DNA of 64,000 bases from Craterostigma plantagineum (Eukaryota; Streptophyta; Magnoliopsida; Lamiales; Linderniaceae), in contig JAPQWV010000127.1 of NCBI GenBank assembly GCA_027422505.1, positions 1,426,001 to 1,490,000 of the forward strand, written 5' to 3'. This document shows positions 11,101-23,470 of the stretch, piece by piece; within the stretch, counting starts at the first letter, position 1; each line of letters begins with the position of its first letter. The notes beneath the pieces were generated by a model, which had not been told where the DNA came from, ran no database searches, and saw only the letters and a list, made by a program, of their open reading frames with translations. A program made the position numbers and the translations under genes.

Positions 11101-11288
11101 GAATATTAACCGAAAAGGGAGAATGTGATGCAAATACAGCTAGGTGAAGAAAAGCTTGCCTCTTCTTGAATGGTATACTCGGGCTGTGTATAACTTGGGA
11201 GAGCAGAGAAGCTCCTATGTGTGGAATCAAGGAATCCATTTCTTCGTAAACGACGGCTCAACGGCTGTAAGAATCTTAGCTTCTGCAT
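8171..11288 (-). CDS. 3-hydroxyisobutyryl-CoA hydrolase-like protein, mitochondrial
   Basis: Fourteen exons on the minus strand: about 11106-11288, 10942-11022, 10492-10550, 10341-10407, 9969-10048, 9814-9897, 9579-9663, 9257-9340, 9044-9165, 8894-8954, 8669-8764, 8481-8582, 8367-8407, 8171-8289. The start gives MQKLRFLQPLSRRLRR, an Arg-rich mitochondrial presequence. The body is a crotonase fold: LNRPSSLNAL, CSGTDVVALY, the oxyanion-hole segment VMGAGAGISLPG, then LGFHPDAGASYYLSRLPGYL and IEEIIEAL. The family removes CoA from 3-hydroxyisobutyryl-CoA in valine breakdown. Plant members of this subgroup are sometimes only HIBCH-like, so the substrate is inferred. Frame slips occur near 9297 (extra G), near 8491-8407 around the exon 12/13 junction, and near 8213 just before the expected end PVKIREPDV. 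The first exon's donor is the least certain boundary. Confidence 0.8.
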
Positions 11289-12019
11289 ATCTCAAGGCTA
11301 CGAGCGGCGGCTGTGCTAGAGATTTACCAGAGGTTTTGGGTTGAGCTGCGGCGGCATTGTGTACGAGTGACGGCAAACTCCACTTTTGGTCCCTTAATTT
11401 TTTCTTATTGCAAGATCGTCCCAGATCAATTAAAAAATTAAATCATGAATTTTATTTGTATATATATTTTTGTTGTACTTTATTTACCAAAACATTAGTA
11501 AAACATTTTGCTAGTCATTTTACGGTGAACCAGCAGTATAAAAGCGAATTTTAATCTGATTGTCGGTACTTTTGGTGGGAACTAATAATACTCTTGATTG
11601 TGAAAGAATTGAAATGGATTTAAGTACAAAATCTCTACATGTAAATATAACTTGGGACAAACCATTTTTATTATTCTATCAATTGAATACATATGTTAAA
11701 AACCGACACAATTTCGATCTTTCTATTCATACATCATACATAGCATAACAACACATGTCAATTATATGTAAGAAAACACAATGGGTCAAGTACACCCATT
11801 TCACTTGGCATCAGATCCCATCGTCTTCACACAGTTAAAACCTAAACTAGGAAACGAAGCAACACAGAAGGCATGGTAATAATGGCACATAAGTCAAGAT
11901 CAAGAAAGTCTACAATTTATCTTTTTCTCCATAAACTGCAAACAAACTTACAACATTTACAGGATAGAAAAAAGGTTTGTTTCGTTTCGATAAGTCACGA
12001 GAAGTCCTTTCTCAACTTT
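11289..12019. other. Intergenic: HIBCH-like promoter and PP2C60-like 3' flank
   Basis: AT-rich DNA with no recognisable gene. The 11289-11400 part should hold the HIBCH-like leader and promoter, and the right part the 3' UTR of the PP2C60-like gene. Short open frames here are without domains. Confidence 0.35.
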
Positions 12020-14915
12020 CTAAGACGGCGATGAAGATTCACTCTGCGATGGTACAGACTCACCTTGAACTTCTGATGAAGAAGAAGAAGGCGATGATTT
12101 ATCGTCTGGAGAATTAGGTTTCTTAAACTGTACCAATATCATAGTCATGTTGTCGCAGCCCTCGCCGCCAGCTGTCGAAGGTGCTAGGCACCGATCGAGG
12201 ACTTTCTCGCATACAGCTGAGAGCTTAGTTTCCTGTCGTAGGGAAAGATCTGTTATTAGATGGAATACTATCATTACTTTGTATTATATCTCAAGTTGAT
12301 TTTATCTCATCGTTCAGTCGAGAAATATGAAATCATCATGCAATTAGAACTGTAACAAAACAACCTAAAACTTGACATGGAGCGATGTTTCTAGCTTACA
12401 ATGATTTCTGACCTTGGAAATGTGTAATTGAAAAGGTCATGCAGTGTCCAAAGTACTACTTACAGATTTCAGCTGCTCCTTTATGAAATCTACGAGTTGC
12501 TGGCTTGACATGCAATCCCTACAAAAACATAAACCAATCGTAAATTGAAAAGGGTTGAGCTGCAAGCGTGATATGAATGGAGGAATGACCGCGAAGTGTG
12601 AAATCGTTTATTTGTACATGGCTAAAATAAGAGCAAACACGACGTATGGATTCCATACCAAATGCCATCACATGCAAGAACAAGGAACTCGTCATCATCA
12701 CAAAGTTCAACCTGAATAACAAGGGGAAAAAATAAGTAATTAGTAACATTATGAGAAATTCCACTTCCATGAGAAAAATCTCTAGTTTAAATCTCGATCT
12801 GAAACTTGTTCACTATAAGCTCATCAGACCAAATTCATAGCACGAGCTGCATTATCTTGATTCAATTGGGAAAAGAATAATTGTAGGTATCACAATGTAG
12901 GAGCGACTTATCATCGACTTAAATACGTAGAAAGTAATAAAGATACATACGACATTAACATCTGGATGGCAGTAACAATCTGCTTTTCAGCTGGCAAAAA
13001 CTTGTTTCTGCTTGAATTCCATGTCACCTACAGTGGAACAGACTAGTCAGCAATTTGCTAATATATAAACGAACCAAACCATAAGCCAAACTAAAAACGG
13101 TTCGTAAACGCATAAGAGATGGAGAAGCTTCAGAAATAGCACCTATTGCTCTCGTAAGATTCAAGCTGCCGTTGACACGGCCCACATGAATAAACCACCA
13201 GCTTTCAAAATCCTATCTCTTTCTACCTCAAGATCGGGCTTGTGATCTCTTGAGAGGTTATATGCCTGAGTAAGAAAGAATTTTGTCCATCAAAAAAAAG
13301 TTATTGACAAAGTCCAAGTTCTGAATTCAGAGTTCAGAGTTCTAAAATGGTGTACTGGGGAACATAAGTCAGTCAAATAAACGTAGGTCGGATGAAATTT
13401 GCTACCTGTCCTTTCCTAGAAATCACACAGCGAGAATCACCAGCATTTGCAACAACAAGTTGGCTTCCTCTTACTATAGCAACACAAGCAGTACAACCAG
13501 AAGTTGGTCCAGCAAAATCAGAGTGTGGGCCCTGCAACATTAGTGTCGTTAGACAAAATTTAGAAATTATGGAGAAGAATCATATCTCCACCAGAAAAGG
13601 TATTTAATCATCACTACACAAAAAAATCACGTCAGCTTAAGTTATTATATAAATCAAACTACACACCTCCTCAAACGCCCAATCATCGAACTGGTCACTC
13701 TTTTCACCACTTCTTGGAGACCATATAAACCCTCTATCATACCAGTGAACTTATTTATCTTATCTCCGAGTATGGCCAACTCTCTCCAGCTCTTTGACCC
13801 CGCATCATTTCATCCTCCTATATTGCAATGTTAAGAAATAGATTCCAATACATGAGACTGAGAAGAACTAGCACCAGCTAAACGATTTGTGTGACTAAGT
13901 TTTGCACCATTTAATCAACTACAAGACATGGAAATGCATTATGAGTCTTCATATGCCAGTAAATGATCAAATGGTAGGTGCACCATACAATGGACGTTGA
14001 TAATTTACCAAGCTTCTTTGTGGCATAACTAGGCATGCAAGTCATTATTATTTGTCAGAATTCACCATCCACAGTTTTAACAATTTAAGGAACATAATAA
14101 TAGATATTCACCAACAACCTGAAGAAAGCTTTCTGAATGGAAGTCCCTATATCACCAGCCGAATATGCTTCATGCTTAAGCACTTGCTGATGAAGATACT
14201 TTGCACAGAATTTGCAACCACCTTACCTGCATAAACAAAGAAATTCAGGCGAATATCCTATCTTACAACATAATTATAAACAAAACATTGTGGGCATAAT
14301 AAATGCAATAGGGCTGTGAAGTGTGAAACATATTTGGGTATACAGTTCACAAGAGATGGAGTTGGACCTGAAACCTGAAAACTATGAGACTTAGAAGCAA
14401 AACTTGTACCTCCATGACCATCATAAACACAAAAAATGAAGAGGAAGAATCAAGTTCGGGAATCGCTGCATGCTGAAAGAAAAAGATAAGGGTATATATT
14501 AGAACTTGCCTAACTTAGCAAAGTTACAACTACAATATAACTAAAGAACTATTCATCATCACCCTAATCTTCAAAGTGATGACTGACACAGAAAGTAAAC
14601 ATTTGCTGAAGAAAAATTCAACCTAAAATAACATTTTCCATTAAATAACTCATAAACTTCAATTCCACCACTAAATAGACACCATAGCATTCTTGTAGAG
14701 GTTCATCTTTACATCACCAGAAGCGTAAAGCTAAACATTACCCATGCTCTATCGTGGTCTGTACTATATCGCATAACTAACTTTGGTTGGCTACTTACAG
14801 CATCTTCCATTGTTGCACGCCATCCCTGCATTGACGAAAGACCAAACCTAAGCCTGTCGTTTCCGCCTCTTCAGAAAATTTCTCCGTCTTAGGTGGTTCT
14901 GAGGTATACCCCCAT
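12020..14915 (-). CDS. Protein phosphatase 2C (PP2C60/PP2C21-like), many frameshifts
   Basis: Eleven exons read leftward: 14799-14915, 14410-14472, 14119-14226, 13667-13814, 13406-13533, 13143-13265, 12951-13027, 12659-12711, 12474-12518 and 12020-12232, with one junction near 13814 uncertain (ten clear exons). They rebuild a PP2C of about 380 residues: [37 protein letters not shown]-type motif, [88 protein letters not shown], then a Ser/Glu-rich tail. This matches the PP2C60 group (At4g31860-like). Seven to ten single or double base slips are needed, near 14902, 14863, 14427, 14203, 13812, 13785, 13727, 13197, 13005 and 12966, mostly missing bases. No nonsense substitution was seen. Splice sites are all canonical. 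The family is certain; coding capacity as given is broken. Confidence 0.8.
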
Positions 14916-15745
14916 CTCTAAAGTGAAAGAAACAAACAAACAGTCATTAAAAAATTATTAAGATTAAACCTCAAAATGTATCAACGATAAGAGATATGAT
15001 TGTTTCAACCCCAAAAAAAAGGAATCGAATGTGATGGGAAATGGATGCAATATGAACCTCTTGCTTAAAAATACCACAGATTTTACCACCCAGATACTTC
15101 TTTAAAATCCACACTACGGACACTTTTCAAAATTCTAGGATGTCTTCATTCAAATTTGTGATGACAGCTTACACCATTAAATTTGTCACACAAACGCTAC
15201 AGTATAAGAATTTTCCAAAGCATATAATCAACATAAAACCAAAGTATCGATCATCATGGCAACGGGCATAAAAATCTCAACAAACCATCAAAAATCACCA
15301 AAAGGATGGCAGAAACCCAGATAATAATCAAGAAGCAGATGCATACAGCACAGTGAGCTATATAACAAAAACAACGCCATTTTCCACAATTCCATGCCCT
15401 TTTCAAGAATCAAAGCAAGCATAGAAACCGGTTTGAGAGGGCAATTGATCATTACATGCCCAGTGAACCACCCGATGAATCTTTGACCGAAATATTACCA
15501 AAAGACAAGGGCTGACAATCTAGAGATTATCGAAATACAACTATGAAACTTTTCATATACAAAAATGAAGGACGCCGACGAGATATACATTGACTACTTT
15601 GTGTATGAGAGAGAGGGGTCAAACCAGATTTGTTGATTATGAGCTGAAAAACATGAATTAAGGAAATTTGCTGGCGCTATTAAATCATGGGCCGTGTAGA
15701 AGAGAGAGAGGCGACGTATGGCCAGCTGCGATCAACAAGAAAGGT

Positions 15746-15786
<41 letters not shown>

Positions 15787-16108
15787 ATACACTATATTTT
15801 TATGTGGTATATGTCACTATTTTTTATGATAAGAAAATATTTCGTTGTCATCGAACTCGTGAACCAATTTAGTTCATTTTTTTAAAAAAGTATGTTAATC
15901 AATTTTATAACCAATCCATCCTTGTGATCTGATACTTACCATTGGCATTGCTTTAACCTTAACTAGAACAATTTAAATGCCTTACATAAAATCGGATACA
16001 AGCATTTTATATTATCCAGCACAAAATCAAATTTTATAGCCATCAAAAACAGATTTCTAACAACACATTGCAACGTACGTAATAGAGTCAGATAGCCCAA
16101 CAACATAC
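14916..16108. other. Leader of PP2C60-like gene, then unassigned DNA with a T35 tract
   Basis: The part adjoining 14916 is expected to hold the 5' UTR, and possibly a leader intron, of the PP2C60-like gene. The expected further exons of XPB1 (from 16109 leftward) were looked for and not found. Apart from the homopolymer at 15748-15782 nothing is recognised. Confidence 0.4.
15748..15782. repeat. Poly(T) tract, 35 bases
   Basis: An uninterrupted T35 (poly(A) on the minus strand) lies between the XPB1 fragment and the PP2C60-like gene. It could be the tail of an old retroposed insert or a simple homopolymer. No matching target-site duplication was identified. Confidence 0.9.
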
Positions 16109-16685
16109 CTGCAAACTGTTCAGCAATCGCAATGAGGAAATCGTAAGCCTGTTTATACAACGGAGAGAACGTCTCAAGGAAAATTCGACCATCAGCACAA
16201 GCCCACAATGGGCGGTTCGCATGATCGGGTTTAAGTTCCAACTTCGAAAAGTCCCTCTTTTCCCTTCGCCTTCATATAAATTCATATAATACCGTCAATC
16301 AAGCGCATCGACCACTAAAAGATTCCAGAAAGAAAAATAAAAAACAAGAACGAAAAAACCTACTAAAATCAAACTATATACCATCGCGAATCATCATCGT
16401 CATCTAAATTTGACTGGGACTCATCTTGGGCAGCCCATGCCCTATTCTCCTCCTATTAAAAACTGCCAAATGTTAGACGCAGATAAATCGCATGAAACCA
16501 CGAAATGAAAATCAGTGACACAAACCTTGGATGACTTGAATTTTTTGCTGGGTCGGCCTTTTTCACCTGCAATCCAAAAAAAAGGAAAAGAAAAATGCTC
16601 GATCAACCATTTACCAACGAATATTAACAGATATCCATCAAGTCCGAGTTTGTGCGCGATATTAAGCTGACGTACCGTTTCCCAT
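16109..16685 (-). pseudogene. XPB1 5' gene fragment (TFIIH helicase), first four exons only
   Basis: Exons 16676-16685, 16526-16566, 16382-16452 and 16109-16269 join in frame from MGNGEKGRPSKK through an acidic linker to [21 protein letters not shown] and [20 protein letters not shown]. This is the start of plant XPB1, the 3'-5' DNA helicase of TFIIH used in transcription initiation and nucleotide-excision repair. The full protein is about 770 residues; only about 90 are here. After the last donor no following exon, helicase motif or zinc segment appears before the PP2C60-like gene. One C is missing near 16118 (AEPVC reads as AEQFA). The introns are kept, so this is not a retrocopy. Two TGGGCC-type motifs upstream (16870-16925) suggest that the original promoter came along. 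It may be a partial duplication or the remnant of a broken locus. Confidence 0.75.
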
Positions 16686-17310
16686 CTTCGTGATTCTTGC
16701 CAATTTGGCTCGCGCAGACAACTCGATCGATAAATTAACGGTGCGACGCTTTATTGTCAAAATTGTGTTTTTCTTCAGTAGTGAAATGCTTAGGCTAATC
16801 CACCATCTATAATTATATAGGAGTGCCCAACCTTAGCAGAACAAAATCCGAGAGTGGATGAAGATGATTCTGGCCCAATTTACAAGGAAGTAAGCCCACT
16901 TTGAAGATGAAGAAATTGGCCCATTAGCATTATTTTATCTATTTTAAATTAATTCCAAGAAGTAATTGTAATTCTACTTGTCCCACACATGGTTGGGAAA
17001 TTCACAGTCAATGTCAACATAAGTATTTTTGTCATTTATGTAGAAAACTCACATTGATATTACAACGTGAGGGTTTTACATAAATGCAGTAGAAAAAGAT
17101 CTTATTTCTTTCTTTCTCCTTATTCAAATCTTCTTCTCTAACCTCCGTCTTCTCTATGATCTTTCTTCTTCTTCTCTACTAACTCTTCTTTCCTTTCATT
17201 TCCTTCTTCACTAGGTTAAATTTTATTTTCCCCAAACTGGAAGGGTCAAATGTTAATTTCCTTACATGCACAATAATCAGTTCTCCTCCATCAACATGTG
17301 CAGTAGTTCA
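16686..17310. promoter_or_regulatory. Intergenic: upstream of XPB1 fragment with GGCCCA motifs
   Basis: GGCCCA/TGGGC motifs at about 16875, 16892 and 16918 lie 190-235 bp upstream of the XPB1 start and resemble site II elements of growth-related plant genes. Pyrimidine-rich CTT/TTC sequence fills 17105-17215. The right end is the 3' flank of the PPR gene. Confidence 0.4.
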
Positions 17311-19198
17311 TCAAACTTGAGTTCCACTTTTACCCTTCACAGCGCCCATAACCAATGTACTCCAATAACAAGACTCAGATGTAATAATCCCTTTTTCCGC
17401 CATTTCCACGAACAAAGACAAAGCTTCATCGATCACACACTTCTCTTTGCAACGAAAAGCGTGTCGAAAAACAAGGCCGTAGCTTTCAGAATCAGGCAAA
17501 TAACCCCTCGCCTTTAAGTCCTCCATCAACCTCAGAGCACTCCTAATCTTCCCCTGCATGCAAAAACCACGAATCAAATCGTCGATCGTCGCCCCGCTCG
17601 GGAAATAGCCTCTGCCCATCATCTCGTTCGTCAGCCCGACCGCCCTTTCACGTCGCCTTCTCGGGCCAGCCCGCTAATCAAGCCCGCGTAAACTACAGCG
17701 CTCGGTACAATCCCTCTCTCGCGCATTTCATCGAACGCCTTCTTCGCTTCCTTTGTGCTGATTTCGTCTCCTTTCGACACAGTCGTACGATCCTCAGGCT
17801 CGTGTCAGCAGCTCGAGGGCAAGAATTCCTCATGTAGTTCAAGAATTGAATAGCTTTGTCCGAAGAGTTACTGCTCTTGTAAAGACCGTAGAGGATGCTG
17901 TTGTAAGGGCTGACACGGGCGACGCATTCCTTCTTACACTCGGCCAGCATCGACTCGAAGATCTTAACCCCATCGAGAATTCCCGCCCGAGCACAGCCCG
18001 TAAATCAAACAGTCGAACGTCGAAAAATCCCTTCGAACGCCGACGTTCGCCATCTCGTCGACAGTTCGAGTGCAGAATCGAACATCTTCGACTCGCAGAA
18101 TCCCGAGATCAGAATATTGTACGTCTCGGCATTTGGCAAGCATCCCTTCATTTCCATTTGCCTGAGAAATCCATGCCCAGTTCGAACCTTCCCAACCCTA
18201 ACGAATCCTCTGATCAACGTGTTGTAAGCCACCACGTCGACTTTCCCTCCCTTTCCCTCGATTCTATCGAACAACTCGACTGCCTCGGCCGTCCGCCCCC
18301 CTCGGCATAGAATTTCGACAACTTTCGTTAGGGCAACGACGTCGGGGAGAAAGCCATGATCGAAGCATTTTTCTAACATCACCAGCGCCTGAACCCGTTT
18401 CCCTCGTTGCAGTAGCCCGAGATCATCGTGTTGAAGGTCACTTCGCTGAATTTCTTCATCTCGCGCATTAGGCTGCGGGCCCTACCGATTTTCCCGTTCT
18501 TACAGAGGGCGTAGATCAAAGTGTTGTACGCCACGGCGCTCGCTTCGACGCCGTGGGCCTTCATCACCCGAAGAAGCTTGAAGCCGTCGCCGATTCTATT
18601 CGTCAGGCAAAACCCTTTCATCATAATGGCGTAGGTGTAGTCGTCTCCCTTCACGCCACCGCCGCCCACCATCTTCCTCCTGAAGAACTCTCTGGCGATG
18701 TCGATGTCCTCCTTTACGAGAACGTCGAGAACTGTGTTCAGCAGCTTCAGAGAGGCTTGGGCGCGTAATCGAGCACTTGAATCGCCTGTTTGATCTTTCT
18801 AGCGCGACCGTAGCCGCGCACAAGTGTGATGAGTATGTCGTCGTCCGGGGCCGAACCGATCGACTCGGGCATTTTGTCGAGCATTCTCGGGCGGTGTCAA
18901 ACCGCCGAAAAGTGCACAGCTTGTGGATCAGAGCTCGGTAGGTGGACGACGTGTGAGCGAAGTTGGGAATTTCTGAGGCCCATTCGAATGTTTCGAGAGC
19001 TTGATCTGCTGATCTCTGATCCAGTATGAGGTGGGCTATCTGCTCCTGCGTTGGTACTAAGGAAGAAGAAGAAGAAGCTGCTGAGATGAATCTTAAATTC
19101 TTACACGGTGCCTTGAGAAGCAGATTTCGATTTCCATCACTTCTCCTCACAGTTAGGAGGAGGTTGAATTTGTACAAGCGACTGAGGAGAAAGACCAT
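17311..19198 (-). CDS. P-type pentatricopeptide repeat protein, organellar, frameshifted
   Basis: A single-exon gene of about 625 codons read leftward from ATG at 19198. The first 35 residues ([20 protein letters not shown]) are basic and hydroxylated, as in mitochondrial or plastid targeting peptides. Then come repeated PPR motifs such as [73 protein letters not shown] and [17 protein letters not shown]-type PPR proteins bind organellar RNA and stabilise or process it. The conserved protein jumps between frames at least four times (near 18890, 18410, 18050, 17800 and 17640), each explained by one lost or gained base. Such intronless genes are usually open throughout, so these slips stand out. 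The RNA target cannot be predicted. Confidence 0.75.
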
Positions 19199-19437
19199 TA
19201 TCTGATTATTATCTCCTTACAGAGCTGATTACGAGTTGTCATATATCGAAGTTCAATGAGTTTTGCGCCTAACAGAGATTTAACAAGAAGATACGTAGAC
19301 GTCCGACGAACAACCAACCACACAAACACCTTCCACAGCTAATAACAACCAGAAATTGCAAAGCGTACAATATATCTCACCAAACGAAAAAAAGAAAGGT
19401 TATGATAAAGAAAAGCACTGATGATTTCCGTCGATCA

Positions 19438-21276
19438 TCAGAAGGGCGCAGCATTATGGTAGTATCCGGGCTGAGGAAAACCCGACCCGTTAGGCATTCC
19501 ATAGTTGTTCAGCTGCTGCCCATAGTACGGCGCCATCTTAGCCAAGCTCGTCTGCCCTTGCATGCCTTCCCTCGCATACTGCTGCCACATATTCTGCTCT
19601 TGCACCAACATATGCTGCTTCTTCTCTATATCAGCCATCTGCACGTAAGAAGGCGGCGGAATCGCCAGGGAGGCAGCAAAAGGGTCCTGACCCACGGGTA
19701 GAACCGACCCGTCCGGCGCCGGTAGGGCCAACACGGGCCGAGCACCCCCCGGCCCGCCCGGCAGAGCCACGCTGCTGGCGCTCCCGCCGCTCAGCTGAGC
19801 CGTGGTCAGGTGCTGGTTCACCGTCCCCTGGTCGTACATGCCGTTCAGCAAGAGCGGGTCGAGCCCGCCGCCCATCGCGGGCTTTTGGCTCGACAGGTGG
19901 CTGGCCGACTCCACCAGGGCGAGCTCCCAGTCGGCCTTGCCCGAGAAATCCTCCCACGAACCGCTGGCTCCCTTGCTATGAGCCGCCGGCTCGGCGAACA
20001 GAGCCAGGGCCAGCTTGTTCCCTTGGTCGTCGGCCGTGGCCGAGCCATCGTCCCTCAAGTCCACCAAGTCGCTAGCCGGCTGCACCGCTGCAGCGGGCTC
20101 GGGCTCAGGTTCGGGCTCGGTTCGGGCTCGGCTCGGGTTCGGGAGTCGTCGCCTGAGGTTCGGGCTCGGGCGTGGCAGCGCCTTGATTTCGGGCTCTATT
20201 TCGGGGCTCTTCCTAGACTTGGACCGATCCTTGAGAAACTCTTCTAAAGTTTCGAGCATTTTGTTGTCGATCTTCTGAACCTCGGGATATCCGAAGACCT
20301 AGCAACGCCTATATCTTTGCACCAGTTATAGAACCCTATTAGCTCGTCGATCTGCTTAGCAGCGCTGGCGTACGCATCGAAGGCTCTCACGCAATCTTGA
20401 TACTCCATGTCGAAGAACTTGTCCAAGAGAACGGCTAAAACCTCGCATACGTCGGCGTAGAGCTTTGAGCTCTCCTTTAAGATTGGGTAAAGAGCGACGA
20501 GGATCATTCGCTCGTTCTTGGCGAGACCCATCGGCCTACAAGACAAGAATCGATCGAAGACCCTCTGAAGATGGGCCATCTTACCGAATATCCTCTCTAA
20601 GCTCATGTCCCTCAAAGGGGTCACGGTTTTTCTTTCTTTTCCTCCCTCGAATCTCTTACGTCTCCGTAGGATCTTGATTGGGCATACCATAGCTGGGTTC
20701 GCCTTCGCGGTAATCGCTGTAACCATGGTTAGATCTCGGCGGCGACCAATAATCCTCTCTGCTACCGTTCCTCTCAACCATTTCTCCTCCAGCGCCGGCC
20801 ATTTTCCTCTCGAAAGCCATTAATTCGAGCCTCTGATCTAAGTACAGAGCGTAGGTCCTCACGAAGGCGGAGTGGTCCCACGAATTCGAATGAGCCTCGT
20901 CGCGAAAATCGGACAAGTTGAGCAACCTCGTACCTCTCCTAGTGGCGTACATGATCTCCTGCCGGAAGACGGCGTCGCCGTCGTTGAGGAGTCGGTGGAT
21001 GAGCATCAGGCACTTTAGGGCTACGATCCAATCGCGGGTTTTTCCGAGCCTCCTTGACACGGTGACGACGCAGGCGCTGACGTAGCCGTGGGAGGAAGAG
21101 GTCAGGTGGAGGATTTCCCTGACGTACTTCTCCGACGCTGGGTCGTTGTCGTGGCTGGTGGCCTTGACGACGGCGACTTCGAGCTCCGGCGCCATGTTGC
21201 TCGCGACTTTGGCGATTCCGATGCTAGTTTGGTCCTTGACGGCGCCGATCGCCTTGCGTATAGTGCTCGGAGCCAT
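19438..21276 (-). CDS. ANTH/AP180-type clathrin assembly protein (ECA4/CAP1-like)
   Basis: A single coding exon read leftward from ATG at 21276 (MAPSTIRKAIGAVKDQ) to the stop at 19438, about 610 residues. The N-terminal ANTH domain shows GIAKVASNMAPELEVAVVKA, EILHLTSSSHGYVSACV, LKCLMLIHRLLNDGD and LDQRLELMAFERK. A second conserved block contains MAHLQRVFDRFLSCRPMG, MILVALYPILKESSKLYADV and the EFLKDRSKSRK region. The C-terminal half is Pro/Gly/Gln-rich with DPFAASLAIPPPSYVQMADIEKKQ. The family binds PI(4,5)P2 and clathrin at the plasma membrane; ECA4-type members associate with the TPLATE complex. Two frame slips, near 20680 and 20288 (one C missing before EVQKIDNKML), split an otherwise well conserved protein. 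Confidence 0.8.
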
Positions 21277-23402
21277 AATCGGTCGATGGATCTATCGAAT
21301 TGAAGGCGAGAAATCCCCAAATGGGAAGAAGACTGACGGCGGCGCGTGGACGGAAGAAAAGAAAAAAAAGTTTGCTTTTTCAGTAGCCCGTGAAAATGCA
21401 GAGAGATCGAATCACTCTTCTTCTAAACTGATATCTCGAAATTCGATCTAAGCTTTGAGAGAGTGAAAAGCTAGCTGGGTTTTGCAGCGGTGAAGAAGAA
21501 ATTATCGATGGGTCCGTCCGATCTGATTACCACAGAAGTAATACACCGACGACAGATCCAAGAATCGCGAAAATGGACAAAAAAAACAAGGAAAATAACG
21601 AGAAATGTAGACCTTGAGCTTGAGCTGAGCTTAGTTGAGATCGCAATAAAAGCTGTTATCTTTTCTTCTTTTTCTCTCACTAGGTTAGCTGCAAGAGAGA
21701 GAGAGAGAGAGGGATAAAGAGCTGTAAACAAGGTGGATTGTAATAAAAAACCAAAACCCTTGCGATTTATGGAAAGGTGAGCCGGAGAATCAGGGCCGTC
21801 CGATTAACCATTACTTCTTTTTTCTTTTCCTTTGGTGTTTTAAGACTATTTTATATTATCTATGGTTTGGATTAGGTAAATCTGTTGAACAAAAAGTCAG
21901 TTTTGGCCAGGGTTTGACCAAAAGTCAAAGAGGGGTTTCTTCATACCTTGACGAATACATGGGGTTGATTAAATTGGGCCTGGACATTATAATATGGGCT
22001 TTCGAATTTATATTGGTCTTGTCCATAAAGGCCCAAAATGAACAAAGAGTGTCACTCAGGATCAGGAATAACATGATCTCAGGAATCCTCCTACGTGACC
22101 AAATTTATGTTGTTGTTTTTCTAATTTTTTTATTTTGTTCGGCAAATTTATATTGTTATTTTTTGGATTATTAGAACATTTTTAACTGTTAATGACGTGT
22201 ATGTCACATGAAGGCAACACAAATCCAACTCGGAAAAGGTAAATAAACAATTCTTTTGGCTTTCAATAAACAACTATCCACTTGCTACAAAGTAATACAA
22301 AATAGATTACTCTACTCAATATACAAGAAATTACAAAAACTAAAATGAATCGTAATTGTAACATTATCAAACTAATTTTTTTTTTTTAAAAAGCATATTT
22401 TTTCTATTATCCAAACATAAATAAAAACAATCAATTACCAACGAAAATCTTATGTAATAGAAAGAAAAAAGAAAAATTCAACAGCTTCTTCCGAAACCAC
22501 AGAAGGAAAGTGCTCATGTTTAGAGAGAGACTCTAAAGTAAGCCCTACCAATCTATCTACCATTTTCCAGCTCACTTCCATTTTCTTCATCGTCGAACGG
22601 CGTATATCGTAGCAGCTCCCTCCACGTCAGCGCTTCGTAAGAACTACAGCTATTGCTTTAGTTTGATGCTTTTATTGTGTTCGCTTTCCTCTTTGTGCTC
22701 TTTCTGTTTGTGAAGATTCTGATTGAACTGGTTTCTATTTTCCCGATTTTGGATTTAATTGGGAGCTGAATCCTTGTATTCGAATCCATTTCGTGATGCG
22801 TTGGCGCGTGTGTTGTTGTCTGTTTGTGTGGTCCTGCCATTGACTGGTCTTTTTTCCTTTTCGAGAAATGAACCTTAATGTGGATGGAATGTTGTATTAA
22901 CGCTTTAGGTATTGGAATGAACGGTAGGAATCGCAGGAGAATGATATGTATATGAGGAATGATCAGCATAGTTCAATTAATGCTTCCTTCGTTAGTGTGT
23001 GTTAGGTAGCTTTCTAGATTTGAGAAACTTATTCTATTGGAGCTCTCAAAAGAGGCCCACGCGATAGACACACGGTTAAATGTTCCTACAGAAAAAAATT
23101 AATACACGGATTGAGTTTGTTCTTCGAGTAGCAATTGAATGTCGTTTGTGATGTTCTAAATTTTATGTAGATTTTTTCGTGGATGCATCGAAAGTTCGTT
23201 ATTTTGCTTGGATTATGAAGCCAAGAAATGAAGTAGTGCCTAGGCGTTCCAGAAATAATACTCAAGGCGATGGCCCAACTGGATTCTTATTGCCGGGAGT
23301 GCTCTTCTTAGTACATTATCCGTTCGCCTTGGTTATAAGCTTAAGCAGGCACTTGATGCAAAACAAGCAAATAATAGGAGCCAGAGCTTAAAGGGTCCGT
23401 GA

Positions 23403-23433
<31 letters not shown>

Positions 23434-23470
23434 TTATTATTGCGAAATGAATGTCTGACTGCGGATTGCA
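21277..23470. promoter_or_regulatory. Divergent intergenic region between ECA4-like and coiled-coil genes
   Basis: The left part is the leader and promoter of the ECA4-like gene. TGGGCC/TGGGCT/GGCCCA motifs cluster at about 21975-22035. From about 22500 the DNA looks like a transcribed leader of the plus-strand coiled-coil gene, with a possible 5'-UTR intron starting near 22640 and short AG acceptors before 23180. A TG/TA repeat lies at 23405-23432. No other gene is recognised. Confidence 0.4.

Noticed and set aside
15748..15782. T35 as the tail of a retrotransposed XPB1 copy
   Set aside because: The XPB1 fragment keeps three introns with correct splice sites, so it did not come through mRNA.
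17846..18310. 154-codon plus-strand frame over the PPR gene
   Set aside because: Antisense to conserved PPR repeats; no domain; explained by GC-rich codon bias of the opposite strand.
19810..20247. 145-codon plus-strand Arg/Leu-rich frame
   Set aside because: Antisense to the conserved C-terminal half of the ECA4-like gene.
22658..22969. 103-codon minus-strand frame rich in Ile/His/Lys
   Set aside because: Lies in the probable leader intron of the coiled-coil gene, has no family features and is AT-driven.
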